Origin: Tsukamurella asaccharolytica
Lineage (GTDB): Bacteria > Actinomycetota > Actinomycetes > Mycobacteriales > Mycobacteriaceae
Length of the DNA stretch: 64,000 bases
NCBI RefSeq assembly: GCF_007858435.1
Contig: NZ_VIGW01000003.1
Span: 533,298-597,297 of the forward strand
Direction of reading: 5' to 3'
This document shows, in pieces, positions 1-7,512 of this stretch. Under the pieces are notes generated by a model. It did no database searches and was not told where the DNA came from. It saw only the letters and a list, made by a program, of their open reading frames with translations. The position numbers were made by a program, and so were the translations under genes. Positions within the stretch are counted from its first letter, which is position 1. Every line of letters starts with the position of its first letter.

Positions 1-6
1 CCCGAT

Positions 7-41
7 GCAGCGCCCCGTTCCCCGAGAACGGGGCGTTGCTG
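7..41. terminator. Hairpin, probable terminator
   Basis: A strong inverted repeat has arms CGCCCCGTT (11-19) and AACGGGGCG (27-35) around a 7-base loop, with outer pairing between GCAG and the TGC near 39-41. No T-tract follows on the plus strand, which is common in high-GC actinobacteria. It probably ends a gene lying left of the window or the minus-strand operon to its right. Confidence 0.55.
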
Positions 42-123
42 CGTTTCGGGCCAGCGCCACGGCGACGACACCCAACGGCGTTGTGCGGCACGGTGATGGG
101 CGAGCGAGGGCCGTGGACGGGCC

Positions 124-315
124 TCAGCCGCCCACCCCGTCAGACCGGCGCGTGAGACTGCGGAACAACTCTCCGGCCCGGCGCAGCTCGTCGTCGGTGA
201 ACGCCGACATGGTGGCCGCCAGCCACTCACGCGATCCGGTCTCCCCCGCTCGCACTGCGGAACCGGCGCGGGCGCTGACAGCGAGCGGGGTAGACCCCGC
301 CTCGGGCGCGCTCAC
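124..315 (-). CDS. Small hypothetical protein coupled to the excisionase-like gene
   Basis: A 63-residue protein I do not recognise. It begins with a GTG whose last bases overlap the TGA of the upstream helix-turn-helix gene (GTGA arrangement), which is the main reason to believe it is translated. The C-terminal half (roughly residues 36-60) is charged and probably helical, with a DDELRRAGELF stretch. It has no signal peptide or membrane segment. It probably belongs to the integration and excision side of the element. Confidence 0.45.
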   Translation of the reverse strand: MSAPEAGSTPLAVSARAGSAVRAGETGSREWLAATMSAFTDDELRRAGELFRSLTRRSDGVGG

Positions 316-593
316 TGCTCGCCGTCCTGCTTCGGGCGGTACGACTTCAAGGACGCGGGATCGACTCGGGTCAGAGTCGCGTCTACGTCCTCGGGCCGGA
401 ATCGGAGCTTCCCCCGAGGGGGCGGCCCGAGCCGGTAGGCGGGCAGGGAGCCGTCGGCAACGCGCGCCATGATGAAGTCGCGGCTGGCGTCGATGCGCGC
501 CTTCGCCTCCGCAAGGGACAGGAATCGGCCGGGCTGGTCGTCGTCCTTGACGGGCTCGACGGACACCGCTGGGGTGGTGGGAGTGGAACTCAC
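312..593 (-). CDS. Excisionase-like helix-turn-helix protein
   Basis: A 93-residue protein whose centre (residues about 24-70) has the pattern of the excisionase/MerR-type winged HTH: an FLSLAEAKARI helix, a RDFIMARVADGSLPAYRLG recognition and wing segment, and a basic GKLRFRPEDVDATL tail. Such proteins bind att or regulatory DNA in actinobacterial integrative elements and direct excision or repress neighbouring genes. It starts at GTG and is transcribed leftward, away from the repeat array. Its leftward direction fits an integrase gene lying left of the window. It could equally be a plain regulator rather than a true recombination directionality factor. Confidence 0.6.
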   Translation of the reverse strand: MSSTPTTPAVSVEPVKDDDQPGRFLSLAEAKARIDASRDFIMARVADGSLPAYRLGPPPRGKLRFRPEDVDATLTRVDPASLKSYRPKQDGEQ

Positions 594-735
594 GATGAAT
601 CGCTCTCGGGTGGAAACGAGTTCCTCGAAGCGGGCGCGGGGCGGCTACGTGGGCGGGAGCGGTGGCGTGGAGAGGTCGGGAACCGGGTCGCGTGGTGCGG
701 CCCTATGCCGGACGAAGCCTGGCAACCTACGGCAA

Positions 736-799
736 ACATACATCAGACTCGGTGAAGCGACAAGCACCGATGCGCCGAATAGCGTTGCACCACATACAT
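736..799. repeat. Pair of ACATACAT direct repeats
   Basis: ACATACAT occurs at 736-743 and again at 792-799, 56 bases apart, in a stretch less GC-rich than its surroundings. They lie upstream of the leftward excisionase-like gene and could be regulator sites or part of its promoter. Function is unknown. Confidence 0.35.
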
Positions 800-883
800 T
801 TCCTACCAGAGTCGGTGTTGTACCACCCCGCCTCGGAGAGCTGTCTCAACCCTGGCCGACGCCCGAAAAACCCGGGCCGTGAG

Positions 884-1107
884 GTTCGTGGAAAGCCCCC
901 CTATTTCGAGGTAGTTCGTGGACGGTTTCCACGAACTGATCGAGGCCGGTTCGTGGAAGTTCGTGGAAGTCGTCCACGAACTGAAAATCACCCTCTACCT
1001 GGGATGATGAACGTCACCGGAATGAAGTTCGTGGAGTTCGTGGAAGTTCGCCACGAACCGCTGGACCAAGTTCGTGGAGTTCGTGGGGGGCCTATGGCCC
1101 CACGAAC
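884..1107. repeat. Iteron-like array of the 9-mer GTTCGTGG(A/G)
   Basis: Plus-strand copies of GTTCGTGGA or GTTCGTGGG start at 884, 914, 949, 959, 1027, 1036, 1070 and 1079. Minus-strand copies lie at 928-936, 973-981, 1050-1058 (one mismatch) and 1099-1107. The pairs 1027/1036 and 1070/1079 are directly abutting 9-base units; the pair 949/959 is spaced 10. The last two copies form a long palindrome over 1079-1107. Such arrays are typical of replication-initiator iterons, partition sites or clustered operator sites. No initiator gene is seen in the window, so the bound protein is unknown. Confidence 0.8.
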
Positions 1108-1323
1108 CTCGAACGTCCCGGCGACCACGAGCCTCGAAGTGGTGCAGAACAGCGACGGGGAGGTGATCGCGATCCCCCCCACTCGGAGGCTGGGAACGGT
1201 GACAGGGCGACCGAGGCGGGGTCAGCAACGGGGGCGGGGGCATCGACCGCGACGCGGCTTCGCACGGCCGAGGCGGGGTAGGCAGCGGTGTGCGTGGCGG
1301 TGGCGGTGTAGCGCACGGAACCC

Positions 1324-1336
1324 GTTGTAGTACAAC
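1324..1336. promoter_or_regulatory. Perfect palindrome, putative operator
   Basis: GTTGTA-G-TACAAC is a perfect 13-base inverted repeat about 55 bases upstream of the small-terminase-like start at 1392. Its position suggests an operator controlling the rightward packaging operon. The cognate regulator may be one of the element's HTH proteins. Confidence 0.45.
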
Positions 1337-1391
1337 GCCTACCACTGTCGGCGATATGGACAGGCCGAGAGAATCTGTGCAGAATTTGAGC

Positions 1392-1928
1392 ATGGTCAAC
1401 CCACCCGGCAAGCCTGGCCCTCACGGCAGTCACGCCAGCAGCCGAGCCCGCGCCGAGAAGGCGCTGCGCCTGCGCTCGATGGGGCGGACCTGGCAGGAGA
1501 TCGCGGACACGTTGGGGTTCCGTTCCCGGAGCGGGGCCGAGCAGGCGGTGACCCGGCTCATCAAGGCGCGGGGTCCGGTCAACCTCGAAGAAGACCGAGC
1601 CACGTCCACCGAGATGCTGCGCGTGCTCAAGTCCACGCTGTCCACTCGGTTCGTGGCCGCCGTGGCGAACGGCGACGACGACATGGTGCTCCGGTACGCC
1701 AAAGAGCTGCGAGCCCTCGACGGCCAGCACTCGAAGCTCAACGGCACCGCCGTGCCTGAGACCCACAAGCACGACGTGACCCTCGGTAGGTCGCCGGATG
1801 AAGCACTCGCCGCCGCACGTGATGCCGCGCTCGCGGCCCTGGAAGCCCGACGCCCACTGAGCGGGGGCATCGCGGTCGCGGCCCCCGCCATCGAACCTGA
1901 GCCCCTGGAAGCCGAGGTAGTCGAATGA
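1392..1928 (+). CDS. Small terminase-like helix-turn-helix protein
   Basis: A 178-residue protein. Residues about 15-57 form a helix-turn-helix (AEKALRLRSMGRTWQEIAD, then LGFRSRSGAEQAV) of the kind found in phage small terminase subunits, followed by a helical segment that ends in ALDGQHSKLNG, a pattern I associate with actinophage small-terminase-like proteins. The acidic C-terminal tail is proline-rich. In phages this subunit recognises the packaging site and loads the large terminase, which lies 1.5 kb downstream. The ATG at 1392 was chosen because coding character begins there; an in-frame ATG at 1356 is the alternative. The stop overlaps the next gene's ATG, so the two are coupled. It could instead be a transcription regulator. 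Confidence 0.5.
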   Translation: MVNPPGKPGPHGSHASSRARAEKALRLRSMGRTWQEIADTLGFRSRSGAEQAVTRLIKARGPVNLEEDRATSTEMLRVLKSTLSTRFVAAVANGDDDMVLRYAKELRALDGQHSKLNGTAVPETHKHDVTLGRSPDEALAAARDAALAALEARRPLSGGIAVAAPAIEPEPLEAEVVE

Positions 1929-2383
1929 TGAACGACGCCGATGTGGTCAACGCCGCGTTCGACGTGCAAGCGGAGATGACGGCGGGCACGCTGAGCGCCG
2001 CCACGCTGGAGCGCGAGCTGCTCGAGACGATGCGGTCCCAGTTCGGCACCGTGGGAGCTGGACCTGGCGACCCGCTCTGGTCGCTCCACCTGGACGTGGC
2101 GCGCCAGTTCATCGCCGCCGGTGGCCTGACCTCGGGCGAGCTGCGCGAGTGGCTGAGCGTGCGCCTGCGGGCCGAGAACGGCGGGGAGCTACCCGAGGGC
2201 TCGACGCCGACGACCGAGCCAGACGAGGCCGCGCCGGTTGCACTGCTCGGCGTCGTGGAGCCCGCGCCGGAACCCGACGACGACCTGGGCGACCTTCCCG
2301 AGTCCGTGCTGGCCGACGCCGAGGCGGCGGCTCAGGCTGTCATCGACCGGTATCGCGCCGGACTGAGCGGGGTGACCGAATGA
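1925..2383 (+). CDS. Hypothetical acidic protein of the packaging operon
   Basis: A 152-residue protein of unknown function. The N-terminal 90 residues look helical (DADVVNAAFDVQAEM, then a LERELLETMRSQFG segment); the rest is Glu/Pro/Asp-rich and probably disordered. Its ATG overlaps the stop of the small-terminase-like gene and its own stop overlaps the next ATG, so it sits in a tightly coupled rightward operon. No catalytic motif, membrane segment or signal is visible. Confidence 0.6.
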   Translation: MMNDADVVNAAFDVQAEMTAGTLSAATLERELLETMRSQFGTVGAGPGDPLWSLHLDVARQFIAAGGLTSGELREWLSVRLRAENGGELPEGSTPTTEPDEAAPVALLGVVEPAPEPDDDLGDLPESVLADAEAAAQAVIDRYRAGLSGVTE

Positions 2384-2694
2384 GCCTGTTGCGCCGCCTA
2401 CGGTCCCGAACCGCTCGACCCGCGCCTGAGCACCTCGACGCCGTTCCGACGCCGCAGCGGCCCGCACAGCGCCAGGGCGGGGTGTCCAACGCTCACCCCG
2501 CGCCCACACCGGACGCGGTGCCGTCCGACGTACGCGATGCCGACCCACTGGCCGAGCACCACTTCGGCTCCCAGTTCCGAGTACGCCGAGACCACGACGA
2601 GGTACTTGCCGACCGGCTCGGGCCGCGTGCAGTGGACGCTCGAGGGCCGAGGCGGGGCGCGGGCGCGCGCCGCCCGGCACCTCGGTGTCGATGA
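2380..2694 (+). CDS. Small hypothetical protein, doubtful
   Basis: A 104-residue basic protein beginning with the ATG of an ATGA overlap with the preceding gene. The first half is proline-rich and the second half is hydrophilic (a DPLAEHHFGSQFRVRRDHD segment). No family is recognised. Codon use is less GC-rich at third positions than its neighbours, and the antisense frame of the same stretch reads almost as well, so the coding strand is uncertain. The overlap with the operon is the best argument for this frame. Confidence 0.4.
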   Translation: MSLLRRLRSRTARPAPEHLDAVPTPQRPAQRQGGVSNAHPAPTPDAVPSDVRDADPLAEHHFGSQFRVRRDHDEVLADRLGPRAVDARGPRRGAGARRPAPRCR

Positions 2695-2813
2695 AGTGCT
2701 GTTCGGCCGGGAGCCGTGATGACCGCCAGCCGCACGTCCAGTTTGAGTACACCCATACTCGACGCCAGCCGGTCCCGGTCGAGGCGTACAAATGAAGTCC
2801 ATATCGGGGTTGA

Positions 2814-2842
2814 TTGACACATGTCCAGCAACCCTATAGATT
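2814..2842 (+). promoter_or_regulatory. Sigma-70-type promoter of the serine recombinase gene
   Basis: A perfect -35 TTGACA (2814-2819) is followed after 17 bases by TAGATT (2837-2842), with an overlapping TATAGA. Two palindromes flank the core: GACA-CA-TGTC (2816-2825), overlapping the -35, and GTGTACAC (2847-2854), just downstream. These could be operator or recombinase-binding sites. The gene's ribosome site TGGAGG (2864-2869) precedes the ATG at 2875. Confidence 0.7.
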
Positions 2843-2874
2843 CTAGGTGTACACATCGGCACCTGGAGGCACCC

Positions 2875-3420
2875 ATGCGCGTTGGCTACCAACGAGTCTC
2901 GACCATCGACCAGAACACCGAGCGCCAGCTCGACGGCATCGAGGTAGAGCGCACGTTCACCGACAAGGCCAGCGGCAAGACCGCTGACCGGCCCGCGCTC
3001 ACCGAGGCACTGGGCTTCGTTCGTGAGGGCGACACCCTCGTGGTGCACAGCATGGACCGGCTGGCTCGCAACGTCGAAGACCTCCGGCGCATCGTGCGCG
3101 AGCTGACCGAGCGCGGGGTGCGCGTCGAGTTCGTCAAGGAGGCAATGACCTTCACGGGCGAGGACTCCCCGATGAACAACCTCATGCTGACGATGCTCGG
3201 CGCGGTGGCCGAGTTCGAGCGGTCGCTGATCCTGGAGCGCCAGCGGGAGGGCATTGCCGTAGCTAAGGCTCGGGGCGCATACAAGGGGCGCACGCCCAAG
3301 CTCACCGACGAGCAGGCCACCGAGCTGCGCGCTCGTCTGGCTGGCGGCGAGTCCCCCGCCGCGCTGGCTCGCGAGTACAACGTCGCACGTCAGACCGTCT
3401 ACAACTACCGAGCGGGGTAA
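2875..3420 (+). CDS. Serine recombinase, resolvase/invertase type
   Basis: A 181-residue small serine recombinase. The N-terminal catalytic domain shows the YQRVSTIDQ motif with the nucleophilic serine at residue 9, and the arginine-bearing HSMDRLARN motif. The E-helix region follows (LMLTMLGAVAEFERSLILE), and the C-terminus is a short HTH ending in ARQTVYNYR. The size fits Tn3/Gin-type resolvases and invertases, not large serine integrases, so it more likely resolves dimers or inverts DNA than integrates the element. TGGAGG at 2864-2869 sets the ATG at 2875. It has its own promoter inside the packaging operon, and the large terminase gene starts 3 bases after its stop, so the two are probably co-transcribed. 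Confidence 0.9.
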   Translation: MRVGYQRVSTIDQNTERQLDGIEVERTFTDKASGKTADRPALTEALGFVREGDTLVVHSMDRLARNVEDLRRIVRELTERGVRVEFVKEAMTFTGEDSPMNNLMLTMLGAVAEFERSLILERQREGIAVAKARGAYKGRTPKLTDEQATELRARLAGGESPAALAREYNVARQTVYNYRAG

Positions 3421-3423
3421 CTC

Positions 3424-4911
3424 ATGAGCGCACGGACCATCGACCGGACCCGAGCCCTGATCGCCGCCCGTGCGCTCCGAGCGGCACGCCGTCGCGTGCC
3501 CGCACCGGGACCGGCGCAGCTCGCCCGCCGCCTCGATCCCTCGTACGTCATCACGCCCACCATCGCGATGCTGTCCGACCTCGCCGTGCGGTCGGTGCGT
3601 GAGCGGTCGCAGCGCGACATCGTGAGCACCCCGCCGAGGTCCGGCAAGTCCCGGCTGCTGGCGGTGTGGACCACCGTCTGGGCACTGGCCGACGACCACG
3701 ACCGCGAGGTCGTGCTGGTCTCTTACAGCGATGAACTTGCAACCGCCCACGGCCGGGAGGCCCGCCAGCTCATCACCGAGCACAGCACCGAGCTGGGCAT
3801 CGCCGTCGCCTCCGACAAGAGCGCCGCCGGTCGCTGGCGCATCGAGGGCGCGCGCGGGGGCCTGCTCGCCACCGGCATCAACTCGGGCGTGACCGGCTTC
3901 GGCGCGGACATGCTCGTGCTGGACGACGTGACCAAGGACGCCGCCGAGGCCGAGTCCGAGGCCCACCGAACCCGCGTGCTCCGCGAGTACCGGTCCACGC
4001 TGAGTACGCGCCTGCACGCGGGGGCGTCCACGTTGGTGGTTGGCACCAGGTGGCATGAACACGACCTCATCGGCTCGCTGCTCACCGACGAGCCGGGCGC
4101 GTGGCGGCACACGAACATCCCCGCCGTGGCCGAGACGGGCGTACCCGACGCCCTCGGCCGCGCGCCCAGCCAGGCGCTCACCAGCGCGCTGGGATTCGAC
4201 GCCGAGCACTTCGCGAGCGCCCGCCGCACCGCTGGCGAGCGCGTCTGGTGGAGCCTGTACGAGGGCGTACCTACCGCGCCCGAGGGCGGCCTGGTCCAGC
4301 GTTCGTGGTTCGACTCGTGGCGTCTCGCCGCCGCCCCGTCGAACCCTGTCCGCACCGTCGTGGCCGTCGATCCCAGCGACAGCGGCTCCGGCGACAGCGC
4401 GGGCATCGTGGCCGCGTCCGTGACCGGCGAAGGCGTGGTCGCGCTCATCGCTGACCGGTCGGCACCCATGACCTCGGACGCCTGGGCCAGGACCGCGCTG
4501 GAGCTGGCGGTGGAGGTCGGCGCATCGGAGGTCGCGGTCGAGGCGTTCTCGGCGCGAGAGACGTACCGGCGCGTCATGTCGGAAGCCATCGACCGGCACC
4601 GTCGCAGGCACCCCGACACCGCACCCATCCGGGTCACGATGTGGCCTGAGCGGGGTCGAGGCGCGATGGGCGACGCGCTCGCCCGCAGCGGTGCGATGTT
4701 GCAGGCGTTCGAGGTCGGCACGCTACGGATCGCCGGGCACCTGCCCCGGTTCGAGCAACAGGCGCTGCGCTGGCAGCGGGGGCAGCACCAGCCCGATAGC
4801 CTCGCCGCTGCCGTGATCGCGCACGACGTGCTCGCGCCCGCGCGCGGCATGACGCTCGGCCTACCGAGTGGCCCCGCCGCGCTCCGGCTGCTGGCCCGCC
4901 GGATCGGCTAG
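3424..4911 (+). CDS. Large terminase subunit (TerL)
   Basis: A 495-residue phage DNA-packaging motor. The ATPase domain has a Walker A, STPPRSGKSRLL (residues about 68-79), a Walker B, ADMLVLDDV (161-169), and a coupling motif at GTRWHEHD (207-214). The C-terminal nuclease domain begins at VAVDPSDSGSGDSAG (about 313-327), with the acidic residues expected for metal-dependent cleavage. In phages TerL translocates DNA into the prohead through the portal and cuts it. The length is normal and the frame is intact. It starts 3 bases after the recombinase stop. No portal gene is present in the window, which is odd for a complete phage and fits a satellite that borrows one. Confidence 0.88.
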   Translation: MSARTIDRTRALIAARALRAARRRVPAPGPAQLARRLDPSYVITPTIAMLSDLAVRSVRERSQRDIVSTPPRSGKSRLLAVWTTVWALADDHDREVVLVSYSDELATAHGREARQLITEHSTELGIAVASDKSAAGRWRIEGARGGLLATGINSGVTGFGADMLVLDDVTKDAAEAESEAHRTRVLREYRSTLSTRLHAGASTLVVGTRWHEHDLIGSLLTDEPGAWRHTNIPAVAETGVPDALGRAPSQALTSALGFDAEHFASARRTAGERVWWSLYEGVPTAPEGGLVQRSWFDSWRLAAAPSNPVRTVVAVDPSDSGSGDSAGIVAASVTGEGVVALIADRSAPMTSDAWARTALELAVEVGASEVAVEAFSARETYRRVMSEAIDRHRRRHPDTAPIRVTMWPERGRGAMGDALARSGAMLQAFEVGTLRIAGHLPRFEQQALRWQRGQHQPDSLAAAVIAHDVLAPARGMTLGLPSGPAALRLLARRIG

Positions 4912-5067
4912 GGCGGGGTACACCACCCACACGCCGACGGGGCCGCGCAACCGCTTCACGTGAAACAGACATGCCCTACCGGTGTCGGTGAATTACCCAC
5001 GGCCACAGCACAATACCGACTCTTGCCCGTAGTGTGAACGGCCATCAGTGTGGCAACGTGATGCACC

Positions 5068-5304
5068 GTGAGCACGGAACGAGCACCGCACACGACGGAC
5101 GACGGGACCACCGACGACGACAGCCCCCGCTACTCGACCGCCGACGCGGCGGCGTACCTCGGAACTTCCGTGTGGACGATCCGACGATACGCGGGCGAGG
5201 GCGCCCTTCGCGGGTACCGCATCGGTTCGTCCAAGCGGGGTCAGCTCCGCTTTCGACGCGCCGACCTCGACGCGCTGCTCACGGACGCGCGGGGGCGCGC
5301 ATGA
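5068..5304 (+). CDS. Excisionase/MerR-type HTH protein
   Basis: A 78-residue DNA-binding protein. Residues about 21-73 match the excisionase-family HTH pattern: YSTADAAAYLG, VWTIRRYAGEGALRGYRIG, then a basic GQLRFRRADLDALL. It starts at GTG and its stop is overlapped by the ATG of the next frame. It is the second gene of this type in the element, after the one at 312-593, and has a similar RFR.xDlDA.L tail. It may be the recombination directionality factor or a regulator of the capsid half. Confidence 0.75.
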   Translation: MSTERAPHTTDDGTTDDDSPRYSTADAAAYLGTSVWTIRRYAGEGALRGYRIGSSKRGQLRFRRADLDALLTDARGRA

Positions 5305-5752
5305 TCACGTTGCTCGCTCCTCGCACGTCGTGGCTCCACCTGTTCCACCCCGCCAACCTCCTCGGGCCTCGGGGAAAGACGCACCACGACATGACCAGCA
5401 CGACGAACCACCGCACCACGGCCAGCAGCCCGTCCACCGACATCGACACGTCGCTGTTCCCGAGCGACCCCGCCCCCGAGCTGGTCGCGGAGGCGAAGGC
5501 CGCCGTCCTCACCGCGCTCGCTGCCTCGCCCGACGCGGTGATCGACCGCGCCTACCTCGCCCGCACGCTCCCCGGCCGCCTCACCGATCCCGTACGCCGG
5601 GTGGGGTCGCGCCCCTCTGCGCCGCGATCTGGTTCCTGCACTGCACCGACCGCGCCAGCGTCGTTCACGTCGGCACCCGAACGCTGCTGATAGGCGACTC
5701 GCTCATCCCGCCGCGCGATGAGCCCCGCGTCCGCCCCTACCTGGTGGCCTAA
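5301..5752 (+). pseudogene. Hypothetical protein with a -1 frameshift at a G run
   Basis: Coding character runs in one frame from the ATG at 5301 (possibly 5391) to about 5605, ending in a LPGRLTDPVRRVG stretch. It then continues in the -1 frame to the stop at 5752 (VAPLCAAIWFLHCTD, then VVHVGTRTLLIGDSL). The switch coincides with GTGGGGTC at 5601-5608, and one extra G would restore a 150-residue protein. This may be a real mutation, a homopolymer read error, or programmed slippage. The family is unknown. The N-terminal third is Thr/Ser-rich; the C-terminal part looks like a folded domain with two cysteines. Confidence 0.6.
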
Positions 5753-5783
5753 GCCCACCGATCATCCGAGAGAAGGAACCACC

Positions 5784-6467
5784 ATGAAGGTCATTCGCGG
5801 CAGCCGCCGACGCCCGATGGCACTGGAAGTTCGACCGGCCGCGCTCACGCAAGACCAGCAGCGCCACCGTCGGCGCACCCACCAGTTGCACACCCTCGAC
5901 GGCGCGTTCGACCTCGCTGACGAGGTGACCGCCGTCGTGGGGCCGGTCGCCGCTGCCCTCGCCAGCGAGCCCCGCCCCACCAGCGGCGCAGCGCGCGAGG
6001 CGGTGGAGACCATCGCCGCCGCCGTGGACCAGCTCGCACGCGAGGTGGGCGACATGGTTGCCGATCACCGTAGCCGCGCCGCAACGGTCGGTAACCGAGG
6101 TGCTGCCCGCAGCGCCGTCCGTGAGCTGGTGCGCCGTCCCGTCCCTGTCGTCTCCGACGACGAGCTGCGCGACGGTTCCTGGGCGGGGTCGCTGGCCGAG
6201 TTCGTCGCACCCCTGGGCACACCGCTGGCCCAGATTCTCGGCGCTGCCGCCCTCGACCGCACCCGGGTACCGGTCGAGTCGGACGCTGTGATCGACGCGC
6301 TGCGGGCGGTGGACAGGGAGGTGCGGACGCTGGAGCGCAGCATCGACACCGCCCGAGCCTGGCGGTCCAGCCTGCCCAGCCGCGAGCCCGCACCCAAGCG
6401 AGACATGTCCGGCGTGATCGCGGAACTTGACCGCCTCGGCATCGCCCACCGAGACCTCACCGCCTGA
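5784..6467 (+). CDS. Hypothetical protein, possible capsid scaffold
   Basis: A 227-residue, mostly helical protein with a basic N-terminus. Helices around residues 40-100 (DEVTAVVGPVAAALAS, then VETIAAAVDQLAREVGDMVAD) and 170-205 (VDREVRTLERSIDTARAWR) suggest a coiled-coil assembly. AGAAGGA lies 8 bases before the ATG at 5784, which is preferred to the earlier in-frame start at 5718. It sits 60 bases upstream of the capsid-like gene, where phages often keep a scaffold, and that is the only basis for the suggested role. Confidence 0.6.
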   Translation: MKVIRGSRRRPMALEVRPAALTQDQQRHRRRTHQLHTLDGAFDLADEVTAVVGPVAAALASEPRPTSGAAREAVETIAAAVDQLAREVGDMVADHRSRAATVGNRGAARSAVRELVRRPVPVVSDDELRDGSWAGSLAEFVAPLGTPLAQILGAAALDRTRVPVESDAVIDALRAVDREVRTLERSIDTARAWRSSLPSREPAPKRDMSGVIAELDRLGIAHRDLTA

Positions 6468-6527
6468 CGCCGCAGGAACCCCGAGAATCACGTACGCGGC
6501 ACTGCCGCACTGAGAGGAAAACGCACC

Positions 6528-7322
6528 ATGACCGCCCCCACGCAGCCGCAGGCGCTGCTCCCCATCGAGTTCGACCCGCCGTTGCTCAACCCCGCGCCCG
6601 GTGGCCTCTACGCCGCGACGAGGTTCGTCTCCGACAGCACCACCGAGGTGCCGCGTTGGCTCGCGTCCGGCGTGCTGGTGCGCCCGCGCATCGGCAACTA
6701 CGGCGGAGGCGAGTCCGTGGGCATCTGGGATGCGCCGTGGTGCGACACGACGCCCACCCAGCGCAAGGAGGGCGAGCGACCGGGCCTGTTGGACCCGTTC
6801 ACGCCCGCGACCGTCTGGGCGTACGCGGACGCCTGCGATATGACCGAGCCCGAGCGGTCGGTGGTCGAAGCCCGCGCACTCCAGAACCTCCGGCTCATCG
6901 AGCCGACGTTGGTCGAGCGCGAGTTCGCCGCCCGGCTGCTCATCGACGCGGGCACCCCGGTGGCAGCGCCGGACCTCGTGCGCGCCATCGGGCACCTGGA
7001 GGGCCTGTTCGCCAAGACGAACACCCTGGGCCTGATCCACCTGAACCCCGAGCTGCTCGCGGAGCTGGCGCACCTGAACCTCGTGGTGCGCGACGGCTCC
7101 GGCTTCGCCAAGTCCCCGGCCGGACACACGTACGTCCTGGGCGGTGGCTACGTCGCCGGTCTCGGCCGCACCCTCGTGGCCACCTCGCAGACGTTCGGGT
7201 GGCGCGACCAGCCGGTCACCCGCGAGGCGCTGGAGCCCCGCGAGGGCGAGTACGCCGTCATCGCGGAACGCTCGGTGGTCGTCGGCTACGAGGCCAACCT
7301 CGGCGCGGTCACCGCCGCGTAG
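6528..7322 (+). CDS. Probable phage major capsid protein (HK97-fold type)
   Basis: A 264-residue intact protein. The overall layout resembles actinophage major capsid proteins as I know them. It has an early GGLY segment and an RWLASGV strand, a helical middle (ARALQNLRLIEPTLVEREFA), then a GLIHLNPELLAELA helix, a SPAGHTYVLGGGY loop, and a C-terminal AVIAERSVVVGYEA strand. In such proteins the tail part forms the axial domain of the shell. The ribosome site GAGAGGA precedes the ATG. The gene lies after a possible scaffold and before a peptidase. A profile search or structure prediction should settle it; if wrong, it is an unknown structural-type protein. Confidence 0.6.
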   Translation: MTAPTQPQALLPIEFDPPLLNPAPGGLYAATRFVSDSTTEVPRWLASGVLVRPRIGNYGGGESVGIWDAPWCDTTPTQRKEGERPGLLDPFTPATVWAYADACDMTEPERSVVEARALQNLRLIEPTLVEREFAARLLIDAGTPVAAPDLVRAIGHLEGLFAKTNTLGLIHLNPELLAELAHLNLVVRDGSGFAKSPAGHTYVLGGGYVAGLGRTLVATSQTFGWRDQPVTREALEPREGEYAVIAERSVVVGYEANLGAVTAA

Positions 7323-7360
7323 CGCGGCGCAAGAACTTGTCGGCGCAGCGCGCGTACGGG

Positions 7361-7386
7361 CGGGCGGCCTTTGGGCGGGCCGCCCG
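7361..7386. terminator. Hairpin after the capsid-like gene
   Basis: CGGGCGGCC (7361-7369) pairs perfectly with GGCCGCCCG (7378-7386) around an 8-base loop. It lies about 40 bases past the capsid-like stop. It may terminate or attenuate transcription, lowering expression of the peptidase relative to the capsid gene. Confidence 0.5.
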
Positions 7387-7512
7387 TCGCCAACGCAGCG
7401 CGCCCGGCGAGAAGCAGGCGCGGGGGTCGCGGTCTCACAACCGGCGGCGCTGGTTTCGGACCGGCCGCCTGCTCCCGCGCCTGCACCCCACCCCCGATCA
7501 GGAGGCAAGACC

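Larger units (their letters stand above)
594..1391. other. 798-base non-coding or regulatory gap of the element
   Basis: No convincing gene is visible between the leftward HTH gene and the rightward terminase-like operon. The gap holds two ACATACAT direct repeats (736-743 and 792-799), the GTTCGTGG repeat array (884-1107) and a perfect GTTGTA-G-TACAAC palindrome (1324-1336). Open frames across it give arginine-rich, low-complexity translations. A short frame from 1094 to 1330 reads plausibly for about 20 residues and then degenerates. The layout resembles a divergent control region and/or replication origin. Confidence 0.6.

Noticed and set aside
2875-3420. Serine recombinase as the element's integrase
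   Set aside because: It is only 181 residues with a resolvase/invertase layout, lacking the long C-terminal domain of large serine integrases; the integrase is more likely outside the window.
2398-4611. Long minus-strand frame of 737 codons across the recombinase and terminase genes
   Set aside because: It is the antisense shadow of two well-supported genes with clear motifs; its translation is low-complexity and matches no family. A short part (about 2400-2620) reads fairly well and is mentioned under the doubtful gene at 2380.
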